The notes under the pieces: model-generated | Seen by the model: the letters and a program-made list of their open reading frames with translations, nothing else | Told to the model about the DNA's origin: nothing | Database searches by the model: none | Translations under genes and position numbers: made by a program | Shown here: positions 26,213-35,260 of the stretch, one piece after another | How positions within the stretch are numbered: position 1 is the first letter of the stretch | Layout: each line of letters begins with the position of its first letter | NCBI GenBank assembly: GCA_030525825.1 | Contig: JAUNDZ010000013.1 | Coordinates: 1-54,496, forward strand | From: Moraxella sp. | Lineage (GTDB): Bacteria; Pseudomonadota; Gammaproteobacteria; Pseudomonadales; Moraxellaceae | Length of the DNA: 54,496 nucleotides | Direction of reading: 5' to 3'

Positions 26213-27763
26213 TCAGCCGTGCTTTAATTGGCGTGGTCGAAACCCTGTGCCAAGCAGTGCTGCCCCATAGACGGCTGCACCTGCCACACAGATGCCCAGT
26301 AGGACAATGATACGCATCATGGCGGTGCCGTCGGTCGGGTAGTAGGGCAGCAGCATGGTCAATGCCAGCACCATGGCGATGCTTGCGACAACAAACTGAA
26401 TGCCCATCTTTTGCCAATGATGACCAAAGCGAAAAACCCCCCGCTTGTGCAAGAAATAATACAATAGTCCAGCATTGACAAAGCTGGCGGCGGTGGTCGC
26501 CAACGCCAGACCGCCGTGCAAAGGAATTTTTGCCAGATGAAAAATACCGATGAACAGCACGCTAAAAATCATGTTGGCAAAGACAGAGACGATGCCGATT
26601 TTGACAGGGGTTTTGGTATCTTGACCTGCAAAAAACGCAGGGGCAAAAATCTTAATCAGCATAAAGCCTAAGATGCCGCCCGATAGGCATTTTAGGGCAA
26701 GACCGCTCATCAAGGCATCATCTTGGGTGAACTCACCACGCACGAACAGGGCGTTCATGAGTACATCAGCGAGCATGAACATGGCAAGCGATGCGGGCAA
26801 TCCCACTAAGATGATGAGTCTTGCTGCCCAGTCGAGCGTCTTTTTGAAGGTGTCATCATCGGCTTTGGCACGACTGGCAGACAGGCTTGGCAAAATCACC
26901 GTGCCAATCGCCACACCAATCAAGCCCAAAGGCAGCTCGCTTAGGCGTTCGGCAGCGTACAGCCAAGACACCGAGCCACCAATCATGAGCGATGCAAAGA
27001 CGGTGTTTAACAGCAGGTTAATCTGGGTAACCGACACACCAAAAATGGCAGGCAACATGAGCTTTAAGATGCGTACGACGCCTTCGTGTTTAAATTCAAC
27101 CTTAGGAGCGATGAGCAGCTTTTGGCGATACAGCTGTGGCAGCTGAATAAGCAGCTGCAATAGCCCTGAGATGGCGACCGCATAACCCAATGCCATGATG
27201 GGTGTATCTAGCATCGGAGCGAACAATAATGCCGCCAAAATCATGCAGACATTGAGCAGTACAGGGGCAAAAGCAGGGGCGGCAAAGCGACCATAGCTTT
27301 GTAAGATACTGCCAAAAAAAGCAGTCATGGAGATGAATAGCAAGTATGGAAAGGTCAATCTAAGCAGTTCGGTGGCGGCAGCGAACTTGACAGGGTCGTC
27401 ATTAAACCCTGGGGCGAACAGATGAATGACCAGTGGTGCAGCAGCGATGACCACAACCGTCAGAACCAGCAGCACAAGGCTTAGCACGCCCGAGACACGG
27501 CTGATGAGTATCTGCACTTCGTTGAGCGTGCGTTTTTCTTTGTATTCGGACAAGATGGGGACAAAGGCTTGGCTAAATGCCCCTTCGGCGAACAGACGAC
27601 GCAAAAAATTGGGGATTTTAAAGGCGACCAAAAAGGCGTCCATCAGACCGCCAGCACCAAACACACCCATCAAAACCACATCACGCACCAAACCTAAGAT
27701 GCGAGAGAGCATGGTCATGGCACTAACGACCATGGTCGAGCGAAAAAGACGAGATTTTGCCAT
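26213..27763 (-). CDS. murJ: Lipid II flippase MurJ (MviN)
   Basis: A 516-residue, 14-segment MOP-superfamily membrane protein that moves lipid II to the outer face of the inner membrane. The N-terminal MAKSRLFRSTMVVSAMTMLSR (shortened: LFRSTMVVSAMTMLSRILG) and RDVVLMGVFGAGGLMDAFLVA regions are diagnostic, as are IPNFLRRLFAEGAFSQAFVP and the central SAERLSELPLGL-like AAERLSELPLGLIG. The start is at MAKSR; an upstream in-frame extension to 27859 lacks family support. Peptidoglycan genes ampD and mrcA are within 6 kb but not operonic. Confidence 0.95.
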   Translation of the reverse strand: MAKSRLFRSTMVVSAMTMLSRILGLVRDVVLMGVFGAGGLMDAFLVAFKIPNFLRRLFAEGAFSQAFVPILSEYKEKRTLNEVQILISRVSGVLSLVLLVLTVVVIAAAPLVIHLFAPGFNDDPVKFAAATELLRLTFPYLLFISMTAFFGSILQSYGRFAAPAFAPVLLNVCMILAALLFAPMLDTPIMALGYAVAISGLLQLLIQLPQLYRQKLLIAPKVEFKHEGVVRILKLMLPAIFGVSVTQINLLLNTVFASLMIGGSVSWLYAAERLSELPLGLIGVAIGTVILPSLSASRAKADDDTFKKTLDWAARLIILVGLPASLAMFMLADVLMNALFVRGEFTQDDALMSGLALKCLSGGILGFMLIKIFAPAFFAGQDTKTPVKIGIVSVFANMIFSVLFIGIFHLAKIPLHGGLALATTAASFVNAGLLYYFLHKRGVFRFGHHWQKMGIQFVVASIAMVLALTMLLPYYPTDGTAMMRIIVLLGICVAGAAVYGAALLGTGFRPRQLKHG

Positions 27764-27852
27764 AAAACAGCTTAGAGATAAAAAAGTGGTATTATAATGG
27801 ATTTTGGGCGGTTGCGTAGCAAAGTTTGTGTAAAATTTTGCAGATGATGTGA

Positions 27853-27884
27853 GTACCATACCATAAAGCCTTTATGGTATGGTA
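27853..27884. repeat. Perfect hairpin between murJ and ampD
   Basis: TACCATACCATAAAG and TTTATGGTATGGTA form a near-perfect palindrome of about 14 base pairs with a minimal loop. No T-run follows on either strand, so it is not a standard terminator. It could be a 3' stabilising hairpin of ampD or a protein-binding operator for murJ. Confidence 0.6.
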
Positions 27885-27890
27885 AAGCTG

Positions 27891-28496
27891 TCATGACTTG
27901 TCGGTATGATTGGCAAGCAGTGTATCAACCATCTGTCTGATTTTTTGCCAATCAAAAAACGCCCCAGGGTCGGTCTTGCGATTTGGGGCGATGTCGCTAT
28001 GCCCCATCAGATGTCGCACAGTCTTGGGGTAGGCTTGGTAGATGGCGTGGATAATCTGGGCAAGGGTGGTGTACTGCTCATCGGTAAAAGGCGAAAAATC
28101 ATCGCCTTCAAGCTCAATACCGATGGTAAAGTCATTGCAGTTATTTCTGCCTAGATAGACCGATTGTCCTGCGTGCCATGCTCGGTCATTGAAATTGACG
28201 AACTGCACCGCCGTGCCGTCTCGTTTGATGAACAGATGGGCGGAGACTTGCATGGTGTGGATGGTAGCAAAATACTCGTGGTCGTCTGGGTTTAGACGGT
28301 TTTGAAAAAAGGCTTCGACAAAGTGTACGCCATCCTTGTTGGTTTTGCCAAATTGGGACGGTGGCAGGCTGATGTTATGAATGACAATGCCATCAATGGT
28401 GGGCGTGCCATCAATGGTAGGGCGAGCGTTGAAATTGGGCGACGGCATAAAATCCGCCCCCTGCAACACGCCATTTTTTATGGTGAAATCGGTCAT
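27891..28496 (-). CDS. ampD: 1,6-anhydro-N-acetylmuramyl-L-alanine amidase AmpD
   Basis: A 201-residue cytoplasmic amidase that recycles peptidoglycan by cleaving anhydromuropeptides. Zinc-site motifs are GIVIHNISLPPSQFG (first His), ND.TIGIELEG, and the C-terminal LMGHSDIAPNRKTDPG (His and Asp). A short in-tandem repeat, PTIDG, appears twice just before the first zinc motif and lengthens a loop that is variable in the family. It is divergent from the DUF4105 gene, 46 bases apart. Confidence 0.95.
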   Translation of the reverse strand: MTDFTIKNGVLQGADFMPSPNFNARPTIDGTPTIDGIVIHNISLPPSQFGKTNKDGVHFVEAFFQNRLNPDDHEYFATIHTMQVSAHLFIKRDGTAVQFVNFNDRAWHAGQSVYLGRNNCNDFTIGIELEGDDFSPFTDEQYTTLAQIIHAIYQAYPKTVRHLMGHSDIAPNRKTDPGAFFDWQKIRQMVDTLLANHTDKS

Positions 28497-28542
28497 GATG
28501 ATGATATACTAAGAGTATGGTTATTATTGTAGCAAAATTATC

Positions 28543-30336
28543 ATGAATACGAAACGCTTTCATCGGTTTTTGTTGGTGGCATTGGCGGTGGGCTGTGGCA
28601 CGGTGAGTTCATGGGCGATGGTTGAACCTGCCATACCCAGCGAGCTTGTCGCCAGCTCTCACCCCTTTGGTCTTAGTGATGAGCAGCTTGACGAGTTGTC
28701 AAGCCATGTGCTGTGGCGACGACTGCTCATGTTTGGCGATACCAAGCCCATGAGTGGCAAAAGCCGTATTGAGTCGGCGGCATTTTTCTTAGCAAGCGAT
28801 GGGCGTGTAAGCCCAAAAAGCGAGCTTATTGCCATGTTGTCAGCGATGGCGGTCAATGATGATGGGGTGATTTGTCGTTTTCCTGCTCGCACGCATTTTT
28901 TAAAGGATGAATTGTTTAAGATGGGCATCGATGTGGTGGTATCAGATGCAGGCTGTCAGGCATTTCATGCGTGGGCGGATAAGATTGACGCACAGAGCCT
29001 ATCTTTGGTGTTTGCCGAAGAGCATGCCAATAACATCGGCTCAGCATTTGCTCATGCTTTTATGCGTATTGATGCGTCTGGCGATGGGGCGGATGAGCGT
29101 GCCACCGCCATGAATTATACGGTGGCAAGTAGCAGCGATGATGGTGTGATTGCCAGTGCCATCAAGCCGCTGACAGGTCGTTATGCGGGCGTGATGGAGA
29201 TTTTGCCGTATCAGGTAAAGGCTCATGATTATCTGGTCAAGGACGAGCGGGATTTGTGGGTGTATCGTCTTGACTTGACGCCTACTCAGGTGGCTCAAAT
29301 CATGCGACACATCTGGGAAGTGCAGGATTTGGCACGCCCTTATTATCTGACGCATGACAACTGTGCAACCGAGATTGTTCGTTTGATTGATGTGGTGCGT
29401 GCTGATAAATCGCTGGCGTCCATGCTGGGTGTGGTAACTACCCCTGCTAAGGTCGCCCAAGTGCTAAACGAGCAGGGCGTCATCACAAGCACCACTTATC
29501 ATCCGTCCAACTCTACCAAACGCCAAGCCGTCATGACAAACGGCAGTGCCTTTGACATGGCGACCATCAAACCAAATAACAACAACCCTACCACCGCCAG
29601 CCCAACGCACCGTCTGGGCGTGGCGGTATCTTATGATGAAAGGCGTGTGGATAATGTCGGCTATCATTTCAGCTTCCGCTCAGCCTATCAAGACATGTTG
29701 GATAACCCTGCTGGTGTGCGTAAGTTTCATGAAGTACTGCTGCCGTCCATTGATTTAACCCATCAAGATGGCAAACTTCATCTTAACGAGCTGACGATAT
29801 TTAAAGCAGCCAGCCTAAACCCTGCCAACACCGCCAAAGCCTACCCTGATGGACAAAGCGAGCAAAAGGCATGGGCAAATCGAATGCAGCTTGGGCTAAG
29901 GCAGGTGGTCGATGCGTCAAATGAGCAAAATGACACGCATCTGGTGGTAGACATTGCCTTACAAAAAGGCAAATCTTGGACGCTAGGCACACCAAAAGCT
30001 CAAACAGGTGATATGGCGGATACCGTGTGCTATGTGCTGGGTGGTGCGACCACACAGCTAGGCAGGGTCAATCAAGGCTATCGTGTGGGCGTGCAGCTAA
30101 ATACAGGCTGTATCCATCATCAGACGGACAGATGGCGAGTGATGGGTGAGCTGGAAGTGCCGTATTGGTATCATAAAGACAGCGTGGGGCGTTCAGGCTA
30201 TGTACAGCCTATGTTAAAACTGGGTACGCAATACGACCTAAGTCGTCATCATGCCCTAAGAATGACCGCCAGCACCCAAAAGAATCACAGCCAAAGCGAC
30301 CATGCGGTCAAAGTAGAAATGCTGCGTTATTTTTGA
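28543..30336 (+). CDS. DUF4105 (Lnb periplasmic-domain) protein
   Basis: A 597-residue exported protein with a signal peptide (LLVALAVGCGTVSSWA). Residues about 150-300 hold the DUF4105/Lnb N-terminal domain, with GRYAGVMEILPYQVKAHDY, DERDLWVYRLDLT and the HDNCATEI segment with the conserved Asn-Cys. That domain has a papain-like arrangement; in eukaryotic and bacterial relatives it is linked to lipoprotein or glycan metabolism, but the role here is unknown. The C-terminal half is variable and probably beta-rich, ending in a barrel-like pattern. ampD is divergent. Confidence 0.72.
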   Translation: MNTKRFHRFLLVALAVGCGTVSSWAMVEPAIPSELVASSHPFGLSDEQLDELSSHVLWRRLLMFGDTKPMSGKSRIESAAFFLASDGRVSPKSELIAMLSAMAVNDDGVICRFPARTHFLKDELFKMGIDVVVSDAGCQAFHAWADKIDAQSLSLVFAEEHANNIGSAFAHAFMRIDASGDGADERATAMNYTVASSSDDGVIASAIKPLTGRYAGVMEILPYQVKAHDYLVKDERDLWVYRLDLTPTQVAQIMRHIWEVQDLARPYYLTHDNCATEIVRLIDVVRADKSLASMLGVVTTPAKVAQVLNEQGVITSTTYHPSNSTKRQAVMTNGSAFDMATIKPNNNNPTTASPTHRLGVAVSYDERRVDNVGYHFSFRSAYQDMLDNPAGVRKFHEVLLPSIDLTHQDGKLHLNELTIFKAASLNPANTAKAYPDGQSEQKAWANRMQLGLRQVVDASNEQNDTHLVVDIALQKGKSWTLGTPKAQTGDMADTVCYVLGGATTQLGRVNQGYRVGVQLNTGCIHHQTDRWRVMGELEVPYWYHKDSVGRSGYVQPMLKLGTQYDLSRHHALRMTASTQKNHSQSDHAVKVEMLRYF

Positions 30337-30420
30337 TGTAAGTTTTTTAATTGCAATACATTTAGGTCGTATCGATAAGTTATGCAGTAGCAAAGGGTGC
30401 GACGATTTTTAAGGATGGAT

Positions 30421-31257
30421 ATGAAGGCTAATAACAATCGCTATCTCATCATCGGACAGGGCGATATTGGACTGTCTTTGACCAAAGAACTTGCCAAATC
30501 GGGGCAGCAGGTCATCGGGCTATCACGCACGGCTAAGTGCCATGATGGCTTACCCATCACGCATTGGCAGATGAATGCTGTGGAGCTAGATGCCAAGCGA
30601 CTGCATGACATCACGCACATCGCCATCATCGTCTCGCCTGATACGCAGACCGACAGAGTGCAAGCATACCAAGACAGCTATCTTGCCATCTGCCGACATA
30701 TGGCATCCTTGGCAGATGAGCTGCCTAGCATTCGCCAAGTGCTGTTCGTGTCATCGACGGCAGTCTATGGTGAGAATGCAGGCGAGCTGATAGATGAGCG
30801 GATGATTGCCACGCCTGCCACACCCACCGCCAAAGTGCTTTATGATGCTGAGTGTGCCATCGTAAAAGCCTTTGGCGACAAAGCAGTCATCGTGCGTCCA
30901 AGTGGCATTTATGGGGTGGGCAGACAGCGTATGCTAAGGCTTGCCAAGACGGCACATATTGACGGTGTACCAAGATGTCACTATACCAATCGCATCATGG
31001 ATACGGATTTGGTGGCGGTGCTTTGGCGGATTTTAAGGCAAGATGAACCAAAACCCATCTACATAGCGACCGATTTTTGTCCTGTCAGTAGCCAAGAAGT
31101 GCTGGCATTTTTGTGCCAACGATTACAATATCAGCCGCCTTGTGTGATGGATGCACCCATCACAGGCAAACAGCTTGTCAGTAATCTGCCCAAAGCATGG
31201 CTACAATTTACCGATTATCGTCAAGGCTATGCGTACATTCTAGATGAGCTGGGTTGA
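30421..31257 (+). CDS. NAD(P)-dependent SDR-type epimerase/dehydratase, YeeZ-like
   Basis: A 278-residue extended SDR protein. The Rossmann loop is IIGQGDIGLSLTKELAKSG; FVSSTAVYGENAGE resembles the Ser-x-Tyr active region; and VIVRPSGIYGVGRQRM is a typical extended-SDR segment. It resembles E. coli YeeZ, of unknown substrate. The ATG at 30421 has an AAGGA site 5 bases upstream; an in-frame GTG at 30397 is less likely. It is convergent with mrcA across a strong terminator. Confidence 0.8.
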   Translation: MKANNNRYLIIGQGDIGLSLTKELAKSGQQVIGLSRTAKCHDGLPITHWQMNAVELDAKRLHDITHIAIIVSPDTQTDRVQAYQDSYLAICRHMASLADELPSIRQVLFVSSTAVYGENAGELIDERMIATPATPTAKVLYDAECAIVKAFGDKAVIVRPSGIYGVGRQRMLRLAKTAHIDGVPRCHYTNRIMDTDLVAVLWRILRQDEPKPIYIATDFCPVSSQEVLAFLCQRLQYQPPCVMDAPITGKQLVSNLPKAWLQFTDYRQGYAYILDELG

Positions 31258-31278
31258 TGCTAGATAAAATTGACGCAA

Positions 31279-31314
31279 TAAAAAAGATGGCCTGCTGATG
31301 AAGCCATCTTTTTT
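31279..31314. terminator. Bidirectional intrinsic terminator
   Basis: AAAAAGATGGC / GCCATCTTTTT hairpin between the convergent YeeZ-like and mrcA genes. Confidence 0.92.
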
Positions 31315-31331
31315 GCTTAAAGGGCGGATTA

Positions 31332-33782
31332 TTACTGCGTGGCAGGCTGTGTTCTGCTTGGGGCGGTGGGCTTGTCATCGGTTAGGTTGATGACTTTTTG
31401 TTCGCCTTTGGCAACTTTGGATAAATCTTCTTCAGAAATCCATTGTCTTGGCGTGTTACGCAGCTGATGACGGCTAAAATTTACCCAAATCGGCAAGGCG
31501 GCGACACCGCCATACTCCTGTGGACCCATCGGAGCGGGGTTGTCAAAGCCGACCCACACCACCGTCGCACTGGTTGGGTGTACCCCAGCAAACCATGCGT
31601 CTTTGGCTTGGTTGGTTGTGCCTGTCTTACCGCCCACATCAGAACGACCCAATGCCAAAGCCTTTCTTCCTGTACCGCTGGTAATGACTTCACGCAGCAT
31701 GCCTGCCATCTCATAAGAAGTCTTGTGGCTGATGACGCGTGGGGCTTGCTCAGCAGTAGCATAAGCTATCGGCTCGCTTGGTTTTAGTCGGTCATGTCGT
31801 GGTGTGGCGTTTAGCCTGCTATCAGCAGATGTCTTGCTGTCTTGGTCTGCTTTGGCTTGTTCATCGCTTGGCTGTGTTCGTGCTTTTGCAAGAGTTTCGT
31901 TTTTCTCGGTCAGCTCTTCGTTATAGCATAAGGCACAGGCTTGGGCGGGATTTGCCTGAAAGATGATGTCATTGCCAAAATTATAAATGCGTTCGATGAA
32001 ATATGGCTGCACACGATGACCGCCATTGATGAGAGCGGCAAAGCCAGTCGCCATCTGCAATGGCGTGGCGTCAGCAGCACCAAGTGCCAATGCTAAGGTG
32101 GCAGGCAGGCGTTCTTTTTCAAGTCCGAGCATATCCAGCGTCTGGCGAGCTTCATCAAGTCCTGTGGCACGAAGCAGGCGAATCGCTGGCGTGTTTCTTG
32201 ATAGGGCAAGAACTCGGCGTACTGGCATGTCGCCTGTATATCTGCCGTCAGCATTCTTCGGCTGCCAACCGCCCACACGAATGGCGGCGTCTGATACCAG
32301 ACTGTTTGGCGTGTATTTGCCAGTTTCTAGGGCGGCTGCGAAAATCAGCGGCTTGATGATAGAGCCAGGCTGGCGATAGCCTTGTGTGGCACGGTTAAAC
32401 TTGCTGTGGTTGAAGTGAAAACCGCCCACCAAAGCACGCACCGCTCCATTTTGGGGATGTACAGAAACCAAAGCACCCTGAATGGATGGTGGCTGGGTCA
32501 GTCGCCATGCGGTCTTTTCTTGGTTGAGTGGCATGACTCGTACGATGTTGCCTTCTTTGACCATCTGATGAGCATTGCTAAAATAACCGCTGGTGCGACC
32601 TGGACCGATGGAGCGACGAGCCCAATTCATGCCAGACCAAGGAATGGTGATGGTGTCGCCTGATTGTAATTGTGCCTGAAAGCTGGTGTTATTGACCTTG
32701 GTAACCTTGGCAGGGTACATATTGTCAAAGTTTTTAAATTTGCTCAAATCGCCATCTTCGGACTCTGGACCTTGCCAGCCATTGCCATGACGGTTATCAT
32801 AACTTCTAAGTCCTGCAATCAGGGCATTCTCAGCGGCGGTTTGTTCTTGGCTGTCGATGGTCAGCTGTACACGCCATCCGCTGTCCATCACCGCTTCGCC
32901 GTATTTTTCGACCAAGGCATTTCTTGCCATCTCTGCCAAATAAGGCATGTTCATGTCAAGTTTTTCTTGATAAAGGTTGAGTCCAATCGGAGCTGCCACC
33001 GCTTCATCGTGCTGTGCTTGGCTGATGCGTCCTTCTTTTAGCATGCGACCGATGATCCAGTTGCGGCGTTCTAAGGCACGCTCGGGGTTGGCGACAGGGT
33101 TGTAGGCTGACGGTGCTTTTGGCAGACCAGCAATCATCGCCATCTCAGCAATACTAAGTTGGTCTAAGGTCTTGCTATAATAACGACGAGCCGCCGCAGC
33201 GATGCCGTATGCCCCTTCACCAAGATAAATCTTATTGACATACAGGGTTAAGATTTCATCTTTGGTCATCTCGTTTTCAATCTTTCGGGCGATGAACAGC
33301 TCGGTTAATTTACGCTCAAGCGTGCGTTCAGCACTCAAAAAATAGTTCTTCGCCACCTGCATGGTGATGGTGGAGCCACCTGTTTGGGTGTCGTCATTGG
33401 TAACTACTTCGGTCATCGCACGACCAATACCCTTGACGCTGATGCCGCTATGCTCAAAGAAGCCAGAATCTTCTGCTGATAAGAACGCATCAATGAGATG
33501 CTTGGGGATTTGCTCATAGCTGACAGGCATGGAAAAGCGGTTGCCATACTGACCGATGAGCTTATTATCCGCTGTATAAATCTGCAAGGGCATCTCAAAG
33601 CGGTTGGTATCGATATTTTTGACATCAGGCAGGGTGGGCTCAAGATACATCGCCATGCCATAAAAGCCAATCGGAAAGGCAAGCACCAAAATCAAAAGCA
33701 GGGCAAGAATGGCTGCCAAACAGCGTAAAATCACAGAGAGTATCGACGCACTAAGCGTTGTGGTGGTGTTGGTTTGAGTCAT
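31332..33782 (-). CDS. mrcA: Penicillin-binding protein 1A
   Basis: An 816-residue bifunctional class A PBP. A cytoplasmic tail and membrane anchor (about 13-42) precede the GT51 glycosyltransferase domain with catalytic Glu104 in SAEDSGFFEH and GGSTITMQVAKN. The transpeptidase domain has Ser474 in PGSIIKP (SxxK), SRN at 528-530 and KTGT at 719-722. A polar insert of about 70 residues lies between residues 615 and 685, before KTGT. It polymerises and cross-links peptidoglycan in the periplasm. The usual neighbour pilM is absent; an AT-rich 308-base region lies upstream. Confidence 0.95.
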   Translation of the reverse strand: MTQTNTTTTLSASILSVILRCLAAILALLLILVLAFPIGFYGMAMYLEPTLPDVKNIDTNRFEMPLQIYTADNKLIGQYGNRFSMPVSYEQIPKHLIDAFLSAEDSGFFEHSGISVKGIGRAMTEVVTNDDTQTGGSTITMQVAKNYFLSAERTLERKLTELFIARKIENEMTKDEILTLYVNKIYLGEGAYGIAAAARRYYSKTLDQLSIAEMAMIAGLPKAPSAYNPVANPERALERRNWIIGRMLKEGRISQAQHDEAVAAPIGLNLYQEKLDMNMPYLAEMARNALVEKYGEAVMDSGWRVQLTIDSQEQTAAENALIAGLRSYDNRHGNGWQGPESEDGDLSKFKNFDNMYPAKVTKVNNTSFQAQLQSGDTITIPWSGMNWARRSIGPGRTSGYFSNAHQMVKEGNIVRVMPLNQEKTAWRLTQPPSIQGALVSVHPQNGAVRALVGGFHFNHSKFNRATQGYRQPGSIIKPLIFAAALETGKYTPNSLVSDAAIRVGGWQPKNADGRYTGDMPVRRVLALSRNTPAIRLLRATGLDEARQTLDMLGLEKERLPATLALALGAADATPLQMATGFAALINGGHRVQPYFIERIYNFGNDIIFQANPAQACALCYNEELTEKNETLAKARTQPSDEQAKADQDSKTSADSRLNATPRHDRLKPSEPIAYATAEQAPRVISHKTSYEMAGMLREVITSGTGRKALALGRSDVGGKTGTTNQAKDAWFAGVHPTSATVVWVGFDNPAPMGPQEYGGVAALPIWVNFSRHQLRNTPRQWISEEDLSKVAKGEQKVINLTDDKPTAPSRTQPATQ

Positions 33783-34090
33783 GACAGTCTTTTTGGTTTG
33801 GTGTAGCGATTGCCTGTGGCTACATGGATTTTATTCGTTAAATGGGTAATTTTACCATTTTATCACAAATTTATCACAAAAATGTCAGTCTTATATCTGT
33901 AATCATGAGAATTTTACCGATGATTTTTATTATAAAATATTGATTTTATTGTATTTTTATAAAAAATAAATAGTGGTTTTTTGCAATTTTTATACAATAA
34001 ATCTTGGAATTTACCGCATAAAATAAGACAAATTTGGTGCAATGCTGACAATGAGATAAAAAGGGCAAGCTACCCACTTGCCCGCATTCA
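33783..34090. other. 308-base AT-rich intergenic region
   Basis: It holds the promoter region of mrcA on the right of its start and the prpF terminator at 34056-34083. The middle 200 bases are very AT-rich, with direct TTTATCACAAA repeats at about 33857-33881, and no ORF. Confidence 0.5.
34056..34083 (-). terminator. Intrinsic terminator of the prp operon
   Basis: GGGCAAG / CTTGCCC hairpin followed by a T-run on the minus strand, just after the prpF stop. Confidence 0.88.
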
Positions 34091-35257
34091 TTAAAAACTG
34101 TCTGACGGCACAAACACACTCCCCACCATAAGCCTGCGTGCCGAACGGCTCATAGACACCTTACGAGCTAACCATTTACCGTCCACACATTCCGACTGAC
34201 CGCCAACCGTAAGCGTGCCTGACGGGTGTCCAAAAGTAACTTCACTCAAAGCCTTGCCGCCTGCCACCTCATTGACAATCGTCCCGACAATCGTCCCTGC
34301 CGTGCCAATCGCTACGCTCGCTGTTCCCATCATAGCGTGGTGCAGCTGCCCCATACTCATTGCACGCACCAAAAGGTTTATGTCATCAGCTTTCACCGTT
34401 TTACCACTGGATGCAACATAGTCGCAAGGCTTAGCAACCCAAGCAATTTTGGGCGTGTGCTGACGGCTTTGGGCTTGCCCCACATCGTCAATCAAACCCA
34501 TTTTGACCGCACCGAATGCACGAATTTTTTCCAATTTGGCTAAAATTTCTGCATTAGAATTGATGTCTTTTTGTAGCTCTGTGCCTGTAAAGCCAAGTTC
34601 GTGAGCGTGTAAAAATATCGTGGGAATGCCTGCGTTAATCATTGTAACGGTAAACTCGCCCACATCAGGCACAGTCAAAGTATCCTTTAAATTGCCTGTG
34701 GGGAACATCTCACCGCCCTCGTCCACAGGGTCTATAAATTCAATTTTAATTTCACTGGCTGGAAAAGTTACCCCATCAAGCTCAAAATCACCTGTTTCTA
34801 CTACTTGACCATTCTCAATCGGTACATAGGCGATGATGGTCTTTTTGATGTTTTCTTGCCAGATACGCACGGTGCAAATGCCGTTGTTGGGGATTTTGGC
34901 TTGGTCAATGAGTCCATTAAAAATGGCAAACGAACCGACCGCTCCTGTTAAATTCCCACAGTTGCCTGACCAATCTATCATCGCCTTGTCAATGGCGACC
35001 TGCCCAAACAGATAATTGACATCGTGTATGCCGTCTGTGCAAGGCGAGATAATCACGACTTTGGAAGTGCTTGATGAGCCATTGCCCATACCGTCAATCT
35101 GCTTGCCGTAGGGGTCTGGACTGCCGACAACACGGAGCAAAAAATTGTCTCGTGCCTGCCCTGCCACTTGGCAAGGCTCTGGCAAATCGGAGAGTTTAAA
35201 AAATGTGCCTTTTGATGTGCCACCACGCATATAAGTGGCTGGGATTGGGGTTTGCAT
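34091..35257 (-). CDS. prpF: 2-methylaconitate cis-trans isomerase PrpF
   Basis: A 388-residue diaminopimelate-epimerase-fold isomerase that works with AcnD in the methylcitrate cycle. MRGGTSKGTFFKLSDLP at the start and GIPTIFLHAHELG / MVGSVFVPSD near the end are characteristic PrpF regions; LGMGNGSSSTSKVVI-like DGMGNGSSSTSKVVI is the phosphate-like substrate loop. It is the last gene of the operon. Its AGGAG ribosome site lies inside the last codons of the unknown gene upstream, from which it is only 3 bases away, so the two are translationally coupled. Confidence 0.93.
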   Translation of the reverse strand: MQTPIPATYMRGGTSKGTFFKLSDLPEPCQVAGQARDNFLLRVVGSPDPYGKQIDGMGNGSSSTSKVVIISPCTDGIHDVNYLFGQVAIDKAMIDWSGNCGNLTGAVGSFAIFNGLIDQAKIPNNGICTVRIWQENIKKTIIAYVPIENGQVVETGDFELDGVTFPASEIKIEFIDPVDEGGEMFPTGNLKDTLTVPDVGEFTVTMINAGIPTIFLHAHELGFTGTELQKDINSNAEILAKLEKIRAFGAVKMGLIDDVGQAQSRQHTPKIAWVAKPCDYVASSGKTVKADDINLLVRAMSMGQLHHAMMGTASVAIGTAGTIVGTIVNEVAGGKALSEVTFGHPSGTLTVGGQSECVDGKWLARKVSMSRSARRLMVGSVFVPSDSF

Positions 35258-35260
35258 TGG

